64,000 nucleotides of DNA, taken from contig NC_081414.1 of assembly GCF_030272615.1 (NCBI RefSeq), positions 335,871,927 through 335,935,926 of the forward strand, read 5' to 3'. This DNA comes from Cryptomeria japonica (lineage: Eukaryota > Streptophyta > Pinopsida > Cupressales > Cupressaceae). Shown one piece after another: positions 44,161 to 55,830 of the stretch (position 1 is the first letter of the stretch; each line of letters begins with the position of its first letter). The translations under genes were made by a program, and so were the position numbers. Under the pieces are notes generated by a model. It was not told the origin of the DNA. It saw only the letters and a list, made by a program, of their open reading frames with translations, and made no database searches.

Positions 44161-45057
44161 CTAGCTTTTAATTTCATCCAAGGGCTTGGTTGGAAAAGAA
44201 GAATTTCTTGCTCTCTCGTGACCTCTACCCGGAGGACGGCCACAACCACGACCAGACCCACGACGACCCCTTCTAGCACCACCCCGACAACCCTGTTTGG
44301 CCTGGAGCTCCTGATCTTTAGCTTTCAGAGGCAAGATTCCATTTAATCTTGCAAATTGAATGAGTTCTTCCTCTCTACACTAGTCTTCCGGATTTTCCCC
44401 TAAGAACCGCCACTTGAGATATCTAAGACCTACTCTAGCAAAAACCCTATGTTTGTCTAGGTCCTTGCCTTCCAGGTCTAACAGGAAGGGGTAATACTTT
44501 ATGAGCTCACCATGGGCATTGAACAAAATCCTTTTGCTTGGCCGAGGGGCTCCTGACTCATGAAGCTTGTTGTTAAGAATTTCTTGGAATTCTTGAAGGA
44601 TTTCATCTGGAAATAGCTTCTTGGTGAGGCTCCATACGACCTGCTTGGCTAATTTGAAGTCCATCAAAGAAGCAATGAACCTAGATGATATACTTGTATT
44701 GTCTCGAGGATACTCCTCCCTAATCAAATGCCCACTGCCCATAATCATTTTAACCGCCAAGATAACCGGAGACTCCATGTGGAGAAGGAGGCTCTTCGGT
44801 CTCAAGTCTGTAATTCTTCTGAACGATACTTGACGCATCGAAGCCAAGAGAGAAATGGGGGTGTCTTCTCCAAAGTAGGAAGTGGGCCTTGGATAAACAC
44901 TCATAATAAACCCAAACGAAGCCTCTGTCGACATGGTTGGCAATTGCAGAGGATTCAAACAAGAGAAGGATTGAAGCAGATTGATCTTTGGAATGATTTT
45001 AGCAGGATAGGAATGATAACGACTTGCAACATATGCCAAGGATAGATTTTCAAGCAC
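44161..45057 (-). pseudogene. Unknown ORF with RGG-rich C-terminus, one in-frame stop
   Basis: The minus-strand frame runs from 45057 (or slightly upstream) to the TAG at 44161-44163, 299 codons, broken only by a TAG at 44380-44382. The main part has FGEDTPISLLASMRQVSF, SGHLIREEYPRDNTSIS, FQEILNNKLHESGAPRPS and LRYLKWRFLGENPED; the tail has RGGARRGRRGSGRG, an RGG-type RNA-binding stretch. It lies on the same strand 486 bases downstream of the ORF2 stop of the large LINE, so it may be an added LINE ORF or a separate relic. I do not recognise the family. Confidence 0.5.
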
Positions 45058-45542
45058 ACTCTTTAACGCCTAATTATGAGGAGTTGCTTTGCATTAAATT
45101 CACTAGCAAAGGTGGCAGAGTATATTTTTCTTGGATAGGCCAAATCTCCCTGGCTTAGATAAGATGACTATCCTACAGACAATGCACTCCTTGAGTCCAA
45201 AATGACAGCTCTCGCCAATTGGATCTCAAGAAGTGGAGAAAAGGAAAGGCTTAATTTGAGAATGCATTGAGATGACATCACTAGGTCCGGGCCCGCTGTT
45301 TTACCGAGGAAAAGTGAAATTTGAATTCAAAAAAAGAAAATAGCCGTTTCCCCACTTGACCGCCAAAGATAGACATTAGACATTTGCTTTGAATTAGGAA
45401 GCGATCTTTAGTGTTTTTTCTCACTTATCTAAAATTCATCTCTTTCACTCAATAGACTCAAGGGGCATATTCCTACTAATTTAACCTAATCTGCTAGACC
45501 AAGCTACCGAGCTCCCTGAGCCCACCAATGAATGAAGGTTCC
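45058..45542. other. Spacer between LINE ORF2 stop and the RGG ORF
   Basis: About 480 bases without an open frame; may be intergenic sequence or the 3' UTR of the large LINE. GGGCCCG near 45290 is the only GC-rich point. Confidence 0.35.
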
Positions 45543-46061
45543 CTATACTACTGATTTTGAGAGGGCGTCTACCACTGTATTTGCTTCTCTATAGATATAT
45601 TTAGCTTCATAATGCTCTATTCTAGCCAAATTTTCTGTTATATTATCTAGAATTGCCTGTAGCCTCCAATTTGGGGTTTTTTCCCTCTTGATTGCATTTA
45701 TTGCTATCTCTGAGTTGCCCTCCACTATGATGTTTCTTAAACCATGCTTGATGCAATCCATCATTCCTAGCTGTAATGCTTTGAATTTTTCTATATTATT
45801 AGTGTCAGGTGGAATCAACTTTGCCATTTTCCCTATGATTGATCCTGAGTGATCTCTGATTATATATCCTATGCCTGAGGGGCCTGGGTTGCCTCTAGAG
45901 GCACCATCAAAATTTAATTTTAGCCAGTTAGGCTTTGGAGGGGTCCAGGTCGCATCCTTTCTAGCATTGTCTTTTTGCCCAAAAGATGGAGGGATCCTGA
46001 TTCCTTGCCAATTTTTTCTGATGCTTTCATCCCATGATGAGAAAATTTTGGGCGGTTCCAA
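45543..46061 (-). pseudogene. LINE ORF2 RNase H domain
   Basis: LKLNFDGASRGNPGPSGIGY, IEKFKALQLGMMDCIKHGL, NIIVEGNSEIAINAIKR and YIYREANTVVDALSKS cover the catalytic acidic residues of a plant LINE RNase H (RVT_3). The segment is fully open and ends in a stop at 45543. It degrades the RNA strand of the RNA-DNA hybrid. Confidence 0.9.
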
Positions 46062-46073
46062 AGAGAAAACTAT

Positions 46074-46463
46074 TTAGCAGTTTACCATGTCCACAATTTC
46101 TGTTTCAATTGAGTTTAGGATTGATTCTAGCCTTCTGGCTTTTTCTTCAAATAGTTTGTGGTTCCTTTCTTTCCAAATTTCCCAGACTAAGAATGATGGG
46201 GACACCTCCATGATTTGACTTAAGGTGCTTTCCTTAACTGGGAGAGGCCAAATTTGAAACAGGGATTTAATGTCATTCGACAGGGTAGTGATCCACCTCA
46301 GCTTAGTACAGAGCCAATGCCAACATTTGGAAACAAAGGGGCAATTCAGTAGGAGGTGGTCCACTATCTTTGCCCGGGCTTTACACATAATGCACCTAGA
46401 TGGTCCTTCATAGCCCATTTTAGTGAACTTTTCTACATTTAGGATTTTTTTTTGATAGGCCAA
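46074..46463 (-). pseudogene. LINE ORF2 zf-RVT domain
   Basis: MGYEGPSRCIMCKARAKIVD then HLLLNCPFVSKCWHWL and LVWEIWKERNHKLFEEKARR: the zinc-binding region of plant LINE ORF2 with its conserved WExWKERN-type end. A single stop (46074) separates it from the RNase H frame. Confidence 0.88.
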
Positions 46464-47058
46464 CCATGCAAAAAATCCCTGCTTTTGGAATGATCTTGGA
46501 GCTCCAAAACAACTTAATCAGTATGTCATGCTTTTCCTAATCTACATTACTGACTAGAACTCTGTAGCCATCTTTAGAGTTATACTGCCCTATTTTGGAG
46601 GATGCCCAAATTAAGGTGTCTACTCCTCTTCTAGGATTGATATTTATTGATTTTAGGTGTTCTAAGAGTTGATCTAGATCTTCCCCTAGGATTGGCAGTC
46701 CTTCCATTGATTTTCACCTCCAACTTTGAATATTCAAAGTGCTATCCTCTACCATATAGTCTCTAACTCAAACACCCCAATGTTGTTTAAACCAGTGCTT
46801 TGTTATTGGAATATTGAGGGAGTTTGCAATAGATGGATAACCACCCCAAGAGTCCTCCCAAAAAAGACTAGATGATCCATCATGAATATCCCATGTGATT
46901 GATTCTGAAACCAATTTTCTGTAGGAGATGATAAAGTTCCAGGTTCTAGATCCCTTGAGAAAATTTCTTGTTCTTAGTAGATTAAGAGGATCCTAGTCTA
47001 GTAAATACCTAGTTGCTAGCATTCTGACCCATGTGGTATTAGGATTGTTTATGAACTT

Positions 47059-48270
47059 CTAGACTAGTTTGGCCCCTAGGGCTTTGTTTTGCAATTTAAG
47101 ATCCTTGATTCCTAAGCCCCCCATCATCTTGGGTTTGATTATTTTATCCCAAGCAATTAAGGCAATTCTGTGCTTTTCCTCAGTGTTTTGCCAAAAGAAA
47201 TTTCTCATCTTCTTAATTATAAAGGAGTTAGCACTAGCTATTAGGGATAAGATGGATAATAAATAAATAGGTAGGGCCAAAACCATTGCTTGAATCATCA
47301 CTAGCCTTCCAGCCCAAGAGAGCCACTTTCCCTTCCGAGAGTTTGAGTTCTGTTCCACTTTTAACTTTAAGGGATCTTAAAATTTAGTATTCCTTAGACC
47401 TCGGTCTATTGGGATGCCCAAATGTATGCATGGGAGAGATCCTTCTCTGCAATCTAGGATTCTAAGGATCTTGGCTTGTAGAAGATTTGAGGTGGAGAAA
47501 AAATAAACTTTGGTTTTATCCTTATTTCTTATTTGGCCTGAGACCTTTCCATAAGGTTCTAATAGTTGGTTTAGGTAAGTTGCTTCCTTAACTTTTGCTG
47601 CCCCCAAGAGGAGATTATCATCTGCAAACTATTGATGAGTAACTGCAAAATTTTTGGTTACTTTGATTCCCTCTAGTAGGTTATTAGTATGACTTGTTTT
47701 GATTTCCCTTCCCAAAGCATCCCCCATTATAATATAGAGGAAATGAGATATAGGATCTCCTTGCTTGATGCTCCTAGAGGAAAAAAATAATCCTTCTAGC
47801 TTTCCATTTATCAGGATTGAAAATTTAGGTGTTGAAATGCATTCAAACACCCAGTTGATCCACTGTTTGGCAAAGCCAAAGGCTTGCATGATTTTGCAGA
47901 GAAAACACCAATCTACACTATCATAAGCTTTTGATATGTCTAATTTTATTATCATACCTGATCTATTTGTACTTTGAAGGGCGTGGATTGCTTCTTGTGC
48001 TACTATAACCCCACCAAGAATTGAGCAGCCTAGGACAAACCCTGTCTATTCTTATGATATAATGCTTTCCATGAGGGGCTTCATTCTGTTCGTCATGACT
48101 TTTCGGAGGATTTTGTAAACTGTATTGCATAGGGATATGGGTTTGAAATAGCCTAGATTTGTTGCTTTCTCCTTCTTTGGAATGAGTGTGATAAACATAT
48201 TATTAACTTCTTTGAGAATTTTCCCTGATCTTCTTGAGCATTCTAGAGCTTCTCTAAGTTCCTGAACCAA
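47059..48270 (-). pseudogene. LINE ORF2 reverse transcriptase
   Basis: Blocks on the minus strand: FITLIPKKEKATNLGYFKPI, SLCNTVYKILRKVMTNRMK, IIKLDISKAYDSVDW, INGKLEGLFFSSRSIKQGDP and the catalytic FADD just after a stop near 47630. Later GRLVMIQAMVLALPIYLLS. Four frames are separated by stops or shifts. The catalytic Asp residues are still present. Confidence 0.9.
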
Positions 48271-48276
48271 TATATG

Positions 48277-48957
48277 CTAGCACTTCTTTAAGAAATCTGC
48301 AAGGAAGTCATCCAGGCCAGGAGCCTTACCAAAGGGAAGTTGATTAAGGGCTTGAAATACTTCCTCCAACTTGATTCTCTCACTTAGTTTTTGGTTCTTC
48401 TCATCTGTTATGATATTAGGGATCGCTTCTAGAAACTTTTTTTGTTCAGGCAATTGAGATCCTTTTGTGTTATTTAAGAGATTGAAATAAAAGGTGGTGA
48501 TCTCTTTCTTTATCTCATTAGGGTCCTCTGAGATTTGGTTTTGTTTTGTCTCCAATTTTGATATCCAATTCTTTCTCCTTCTGAGCTTTGTTACATTATG
48601 GAAATACTTGGTATTTTTATCCCCCATTCTGAGCCAGTTCTCTCTAGACTTTTGTTTCCAGTAAATTTCTTCTTTTGAAAGAATATCCTCATAGTCCAAA
48701 AGGAGGTTATTTTCTTGATGAAAGGATTATTGATCCATTCCCACCGAAATGATCTTGTCATTTAGAGCTGCCAATCTCTCTTCTAGTGATTTTTTAGTTG
48801 AAAAAATATTTTTGAAGTGCTGAGAATTCCATTGAAGCAATTTGTGCTTTACTAATTTTAGCTTTGCAATAAAGCAGAAGAGTTTTGATCCTTCAAATAA
48901 TTCTTCCTTCCACCAATTCTCTATCAAAGTTAGAAAGTTTGGATCTTTCATCCACAT
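48277..48957 (-). pseudogene. LINE ORF2 linker between endonuclease and reverse transcriptase
   Basis: Contains WWKEELFEGSKLFCFIAKLK, QHFKNIFSTKKSLEERLAAL, YWKQKSRENWLRMGDKNTKY and LPFGKAPGLDDFLADFLKKC: the usual plant LINE spacer with the RENWLRxGDKNTKYFH signature. One stop near 48727 separates the two halves. Confidence 0.88.
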
Positions 48958-48959
48958 AT

Positions 48960-49895
48960 TCTCGAACCTGAATGGGGCTTTGGAAATTTCCTAATTGCCT
49001 TGTAGAGAAAGAAAAATGGGATAGTGATTTGATCCTATGCATGGGAGAATGACATAGGAGAAATTAAAGGGAAAGAACCTAAAGTCACCCTACCAGAAGA
49101 ATCTATCTACTTTTTCTGCAATATTGTTGAAACCTTTCCTTCTGTTTGTCCATGTGAAGATGTTCCCTGAATCTATTTCTAATAGTCCATTCCTTTCAAT
49201 CCAATCTTTGAAATCCTACTGGAATCCACCTAATTGGGTGATGCCTCCCCTTTTGTCAGAATCATTACTGATGGCATTGAAGTCTCCCCCTATGAAGAGT
49301 TGTTTCTCGATCAAAAGGGATAAGTCTCCATCTAAAGAAGACCATAAGAGACATTGGGCCATTAGTGTTTATAACAAAAAAAGAAGTATTTGACTGAAGG
49401 TGAGTAATTTTGGCAAGAAGCCAATTTCTGTTAGAAGTGATGCCCTCAACTTTGAGTTGGGAAGGCTTCCAGATTACCATTAAGTCTCTAGAGACCCCTT
49501 CTGAGGCCACTGTCAATTGCAGAGATTCCTAAAACAAGTTGTGTGGGGACATTGGGCCATTAGTGTTTATAACAAAAAAAGAATTGTTTGACTGAAGGTG
49601 AGTAATTTTGGCAAGAAGCCAATTTCTGTTAGAAGCGATGCCCTCAACTTTGAGTTGGGAAGGCTTCCAGAAGACCATTAAGTCTCTAGAGACCCCTTCT
49701 GAGGCCACTGTCAATTGTAGAGATGCCTAAAACAAGGGACTAATTCCACTTCCAACTGAGACTGCTTGCTTATACTCCAACTTAGTTTCTTGTAAGAAGA
49801 TGATGTTTGCACAGACCAAAAGAATCCTTCTTTTTACCACCCTCTATTTGTTAGGGGCATTGAGACCCCTAACATTCTATGATAGGATTTTCATT
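48960..49895 (-). pseudogene. LINE ORF2 APE-type endonuclease with internal duplication
   Basis: Starts MKILS-stop-NVRGLNAPNK (49895 down) and continues ILLVCANIIFLQETKLEYKQ, the N-terminal signature of the L1 endonuclease with the catalytic Glu in QETK. TVASEGVSRDLMVFWKPSQL and its continuation are present twice in tandem (see the repeat at 49351-49740). The rest (49260-48960) is heavily interrupted. This enzyme nicks the target DNA for target-primed reverse transcription. Confidence 0.8.
49351..49740 (-). repeat. 198-bp tandem duplication within the endonuclease gene
   Basis: ACATTGGGCCATTAGTG starts at 49351 and again at 49549, an offset of 198 bases (66 codons). The copies differ at about eight positions. 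The unit codes for the part with SRDLMVxWKPSQLKVEGI. The duplication keeps the frame, though each copy is followed by a stop. Confidence 0.92.
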
Positions 49896-49929
49896 ATTGT
49901 TCAGGAAACAGATTTCCCTTCCTTACTTT

Positions 49930-51990
49930 CTAGAGATCTGGTAGTTTTGGTTGATTCTCCGTAGCCCCATTCTGGGTTCTAGCTTCAATGAGGGATTTTC
50001 GACCCTTCTTAGGAGGGGAAGATCCAAAGTCTGGTTTCTCTAATCCCTTTTGATTCTGATGCAGCCCTAGTTTCCTTTTTTCCTTAATCTGTGAGTACAG
50101 TACTTCTAGAGGAGTATCTAAAACGGAGCCCAGGTCTTCATCCTCTATCATAAAATCCTGAAGAAATTTCTGGGCATTATGATCCATAGACAAATCCAGA
50201 CCTTGAGGCACTAAAGGCGGTGACAACAGATTTGGGTAAGGGATTTTTGCCGAAAGATTAAAATGTTGGTTTGTTGGGGGTGGATCTTAAGAAGGGGAGA
50301 TCTCTCCTTCAAATAGGTGTGGCTCATATTCCTCCTCCAGATTAGCTTTAAGGTCCTTTTCAATAACATCCTCTTCTTGAAGGATTTTAGCAAGATGCAT
50401 AGGTTTACTTTTACTAGATTTTATTAGTTGACGAGTTCCCCTTAGTCTCTTTCACCTTAGACTATTCCTCCTTTTTGAAACCTTAGCAGGAGGTTGGGAG
50501 AATATATTGAATGCTCCTCTACTTAGAGAGGGAGTTTTCTTTTAACCAAACAAACTCCTAACAGCCTTTTGAGATTGGATCTTGATAATCGAGGATAAAA
50601 TGAGAGGAGGACAACTTAAAGGAGATGGCAGAGAGATCTGAGATACCTGACCTGGATTAGATTGATTTAGCTTGCCTAGCTTCTCTCTTGAAATTTGATT
50701 GATTCTAGGAGTATGAAGGAATTGTGAGTCTGAAGGAGCTAGAGAGATAGGTGGAGAAGCTAAAGCTCTATTTTAAGACTATCGAGTAGCATACTTTCTT
50801 GCCTAGGTTGCATCCAAAGTAGGTGGTTCCAATAGGTGTTCCATTCCCTTGACCATCTTCTAAAGATCTTGACTAGCAGTGGTTGGCTCTAGAGGCGGTT
50901 GAGGTAGGTTGAGAGCTCCCATTGAAGCTACCGATGATAAATTTTTAACTATTTGGTTTCAGAGAATACATTTGCTAGGGATTTCATTTCCCATTGTCAT
51001 CACTTTCTGATTCCATCTACCCAATTCTGAAATAATTTCTGTTTTCCTATAAAAGCCTTTCTTAAGGTCAATCTCAACATAAATTTTAGCTACATCCCCT
51101 TTGAGGCCATTCAAGAAATCTACCTCAATCCCCACTAAGGATCCTAATGTGTCACTGATCTTCGACAGAGCCTCCAGGCACTAAAACTCAGATGGGAGGC
51201 CTACTAATGAAAGCCACATTGGAGTTTTCTCAAATCTATGATGCACCAGATCAAAGCCTAGTTTCCAGTCTAGAAAATGAAAGGTCAAGCCTTGAAAAAA
51301 TAGCAGACTGCCTTTCATGATTTCTTTATTCAAAGATGAATCAATGCATTCTAGGAAGAAAAATTCATTTTGAAGTTGTCGGGCTGAAATCAAACCTGGA
51401 AAAGAAGACTTCCACTAGGCCATTATTTATTTTCTATTCCTGCCACTACCGCACATTGTGCAAAGAAAGCATTTTCTTTGAATTGAGCAATCGCAGGATT
51501 CAAAGAATCTGAAGGTAGAACAAACAGTTTGCTTCCCATGGACTTCTTATTCCATTTTTTATCCTTGCGTTCAAAGTTAGGACTTGGCCACAAGGGGAAA
51601 GCTTTTTTGAAACCCAAGGCCCTCAAACCCCTATAGGACAAAGTGGATGTGGCTATAGGGCGAGCTTGCAAATTTTGGTGTTGAGGGTGTTGGTTATATG
51701 ACAGGGTTTGCTTGGGAGGAACAAATCTATGTTCCCTAGATGAAATAGGGATACTATTTGGGCCAGTTGCTACTTTCTTAGCCCAAGAATCTAAGCTTTG
51801 GCGTGTCAAAGAAACATTAAACCAATGTTTTTGTTTGCTAGCTTGTTGAGCAATGCCAAACCAATGAGGAAAGACTGTTCCTTCAAGTGGGAGGCTTTCC
51901 TGAAGACCCAACTAGGAATGACTTTGATAGTTCTGGTTCTTATGAAGCCATTGAAATTTGTGATTCTTCTGGTAGCTCGAGGGGTAAGTG
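49930..51990 (-). pseudogene. LINE ORF1 (gag-like, DUF4283 type)
   Basis: Several minus-strand frames. The N-terminal part (51911-51423) is hydrophobic/basic with SKQKHWFNVSLTRQSLDSWA; a middle part (51393-51181) has KTPMWLSLVGLPSEF, the W-L-GLP-EF core of the DUF4283 domain of plant LINE and retroelement ORF1 proteins; the C-terminal part (50226-49930) is charged with SSPPKKGRKSL. It ends just before the ORF2 start. An intervening region (50400-51180) is broken by stops. ORF1 proteins bind the LINE RNA. Confidence 0.75.
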
Positions 51991-52048
51991 CACCAAGATG
52001 GTGAACAGAAAAGTGGCCACATGCCAAAATTTTAAAAAAAAAATTCAT

Positions 52049-52159
52049 AACCCATGTGGGTTCTAAAATTTCAAAAATGTGCTAGGCTTGGAAACACCAA
52101 GACTAGAGAAAAAACAATATAAAAAACCAAAGTTCCTCAAAACCCGTACGGGTTTTGAG
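52049..52159. repeat. Left-end palindromes of the candidate transposon
   Basis: AACCCATGTGGGTT at 52049 (one mismatch pair) and a perfect 24-bp palindrome at 52136-52159 with core AACCCGTACGGGTT. Related half-sites are AACCCATGG near 52210 and GCACGGGTTT near 52258. Clustered palindromes near a terminus are typical transposase-binding sites. Confidence 0.85.
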
Positions 52160-52311
52160 AAACACATTTCTTTTGTGTAGGCCATAGGTTTTGGCCATTT
52201 TCAATGCCAAAACCCATGGAACAACAACAAGGAGAAGCCAAAAAAGCATAGAAGCCGCACGGGTTTGCAACTATTTTTTATTTTCCCAACATCGAGAGCG
52301 ATTTTCAGCAA

Positions 52312-55176
52312 TGGCACCCCATCGAACACGTAAGATTTGATTTGTTTGATTATTTTTCTTTGCATTTTAATTAAATTAGGGTTTTTTAATTGATTTAAGT
52401 TTTTTTTTTATTAATTTGATGTCAGATTCTTCAAACAATCCCCAAAAATGAAATAGACAACAAAGACCTCCTCCTGCACAAGCAACACAAGAGAACCCTG
52501 TTAACATTGCACAAGAGCAACAAGAAAACCCTCAAAATCTTGAAAATGTTGCTCCTCAACAACCACCACCACCCCAAAACCCTTCACGTCCTCCATTAGA
52601 TCATGTAGATGCCACACAAGAGGATCTCATCAATCGCCTTACATAAAATACTGCCCAAATTTCTATATTGGTGAATAGGTTGAGGACCTCTAGGCTTGAG
52701 CACCACTCAACCCTTGCCAGAACACTAGAAACAATGGCTAATAGTGCAAATGAGGTATCTAGGGAGGTTACGAAATGGGGTTCATGGAGGGATAGATGTC
52801 AAACATTTTATGTGGATGGGTTGTCATATGATCAAGTGAAGAAAAAGGGCATAGGAAAATCTAACATATGTGCTCTATTCACCGATCCTTTTACCAGTAA
52901 CAACCTAGAACTAAATACGACTCGATTTCCTATACATTGTTGTGGTCATGCTAGGTTGAAAGAATCTTTTTGGGATAGGTGGTATATGGTCTTTGACCAA
53001 CCACCTTGTAATAATTGGGAGGTGCCTCTATATTTTTTGAGAAAGTTGTATTGTGAGTTTATCCTCAACGAGAAGTCGAATTACTTTGACATCCGACAAT
53101 TTCAGGGTAGAGGGAGAGGCTCTGTGTAGGATAGACCTCGGGCCCATAGGGTGGTAGACCCACAACATAGGAGGTGTACAACTCCTAAACCCATGGTTCA
53201 TGTCACTATCCCTATATCCTTGAAGGAGTCTATGGAATTACAGACTCTTTAGGCAGCTGCATCATTGATTGATGTCATTGTTCAGCATGGCTCACACTTG
53301 GTCAGAGCAGAGGATGTACTAGCACCTGCAACACCTCCTTCATCAATGAAACCTCCTTCATCAGCAACACCTCCTTCCTCAGCGGCACCTCCTTCATCAG
53401 CAACACCTCATGCATCATTTGGCACGAGCCAACCCATTCAGCATATGTGCCCCACCTACCAGGGTGTATGTTCTGGTGTAGATATTGACGCAGATGAGGA
53501 TGGTGGGACATCTCATTCATGTACATGTTGTGGAAGTAGATGTCATGCTTCCACTATAGAGGATGTGGCCCTCACTAACAAACTGCTCAATATGTTGTAC
53601 CCTCTCTATCAGACACAGGTGCGTTTAATTCTATTTATGACATGTTATCAATTAAGTGACTAAATATTATAAAAAGAAATGAATTTTTATTTTTAAAACA
53701 ATTTAAAGTGACATATAAATAAAATGCATTGTAGGGTGCAACAAGTGGTGGGAGTACACCACATACTGTTCAGTCGACTCCACGGTCACGAGTAGTTTTT
53801 CCACCAGAGGTAAAGATTTGTAAATTTGTTAAAAATATAATAATACATTGGATTCAAAATATATTTTGTTAATTATATGTATCATTACTTGATATTTTGT
53901 AGGGCTTATCAGTGGCTGAGATGTCCCAACTTGATGATATCATGCTTTCAGCCATTGACTTGGCCAAGATAGCTATGCAGTACCATTTAGATTTATATAT
54001 TTTTGACTTAAGTGATATATTAAATACATGCTCTTTTCCCTTATGTTAATTTTTTTCCATTAGTTTACCCCACCTACCTCGAGGACATCTCGTGTGAGAA
54101 AACCATCCTCTAGCACTTCGAGGCAGAAAAAGATATCCTCTCGGACACCCAAATGACAAAAGGTAATTCACTACAATTTAAATTCAATTGTTGAAATGTA
54201 TTATGATTAAACATGTATATGTAGATATTGATAAATGCACTTAATTTATTTGTTCTATATACATAAACATATGGGGTTTACGGAATTAATGAATGCACTT
54301 GATGTTGATGAGGTTCAGAAGAGGGAAGAGGTGATATCTTCATATTCTCTTTGGATTGCATTCTTGCTTGTTCGAAATAACTAAATCCTTTTATGTCTAT
54401 ATCATATATTATCATTTTTCATATAGGAAATGGTAATAGCTGCATCAGATTTGACTAGGCCTCCTAAGGTTACAAGAGAACTATACGAGGCTTCAGTGTG
54501 CATTTTTCTACATATGTTAAAAATATTTGTTTTATCTAGTTTGTCAACAACTTTGGGTTATTAACTTGTATGATTGTGTTTAAACTATTATAGGCCCCTT
54601 CCAAAATTCCTACTGTTATTGTACCATTCCATTTTAGTAGAAGTCCTACACGTATATTATGGGATCCAGCATGGCCAAGGAAAAATGTATGTCTGTCTTA
54701 GATCAACTCCTTTTCACTAAGTGCACAATGGAGTTGAAACCATCTAGTTAACTCCTTTTGGATCACTTACCATGGATATAGGAAATGGTCATAACTGATT
54801 CATCTGTGACTTTGCCTCCTACGACAACAACACATCCATCTAAGGCTCCGGTATGCTTTAGTTTTTTAGTCTATTCATTTTTAGTTATTATGTGTTATTT
54901 GACATATATGTCATTAACATGTATTAATATTGTTTTACCAGTTATAGCCTCTTTCAAGACATCCCACAGATCCTCAACCTCACTGAATTGCAGAAGACAG
55001 AGATGAGGTAATCAACATTTCAACTTCAAACAATTTAGAGTTCAGTATTTAGTTATTTTGATGTTATATTGAGAAAATATATTTGATTCGACATTTGAAT
55101 TGTCCTTGTGTGGCCACCTGCAGAGCCACCTATTGCTTCAAAGAGGCTTGATTTTGATGATCCGCCACAGTCATAG
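52312..55176 (+). pseudogene. Many-exon gene of unknown family in the candidate transposon
   Basis: ATGGCACCCCATCGAACAC is followed by a donor GTAAGA and an intron ending TTGATGTCAG at about 52429. The main exon (to about 53620) has a Gln/Pro-rich start, then WGSWRDRCQTFYVDGLSY and a Cys/His-containing core with PFTSNNLELN and HCCGHARLKESFWDRWYMVF, then a PPSSATPPSSAAPPSS run and CTCCGSRCHAS. Short exons follow with good splice sites (acceptors near 53733, 53901, 54062, 54424, 54780, 55122) to a TAG at 55174-55176. In-frame stops near 52450, 52646 and 53129 break it. Possibly the accessory protein of the element. Family not recognised. Confidence 0.55.
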
Positions 55177-55830
55177 ATACTGATAGAGACATATAGTTAT
55201 AGTTGTGGTCATTGAAGGACCAATTTTTTATATATTCGACATTTGTATATGTATATATCGACTTTGACGGACATGGCACATGCCACATTTTTGTAACTAT
55301 TATTGATTTGGCATCTATGCCATTTTTTGATATATGTACATGATTATTGTTCATTTTGATATATATGAAACTTGATATTGGATCCAATTTGTTCATTGAT
55401 ATATATGAAACATGATATTCCTGAAACTTAGTTATTTGCTATTGAAATATGATAAAATTTGTTCATTGTGTATATGTCTTGAAATGTGATCCAATTTGTT
55501 CATTACTTGTAACTCATATGGCATATAGTTTTAAACTATCTATTGCTCATATTGTGTATGCCCAAGTACTGATACCGGTAATGTTGATATTGTGTATTTG
55601 ATTGAGTGAATTTGCTTTGAGTCCTTCGTGCATGAAGAGATTGGAGTGAAGTTCATCATTTAAAGAACCAATTAAGACAAGATTTGAGCACACAAATCAG
55701 ATTTGAAATTTATCTATGGATAAGTCAGCTTAGGTAAGGTTTTCATTTAAAATTTATTCTATAACAAGTCCGCCTTAGGGTAAGAGACACACCTATTCAT
55801 CCAAATCACCTATAAAAGAAGAGTTGAATC
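55177..55830. other. AT-rich spacer before the satellite array
   Basis: AT-rich with repeated TTTGTTCATTGATATATATG words (55340-55500). No coding frame. From about 55600 the sequence changes toward the satellite. Confidence 0.5.

Larger units (their letters stand above)
45541..51990 (-). mobile_element. Nearly full-length decayed L1-type LINE
   Basis: On the minus strand: ORF1 (about 51990-49930, nucleic-acid-binding protein), then ORF2 with APE-type endonuclease, reverse transcriptase, zf-RVT and RNase H ending at 45543. The 6.4-kb length and two-ORF order are those of plant L1 elements with a terminal RNase H. Stops and shifts occur in every domain. The 5' edge is placed near 51990, just before another element starts. 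The 3' edge is unclear, since a further ORF on the same strand follows at 45057. Confidence 0.85.
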
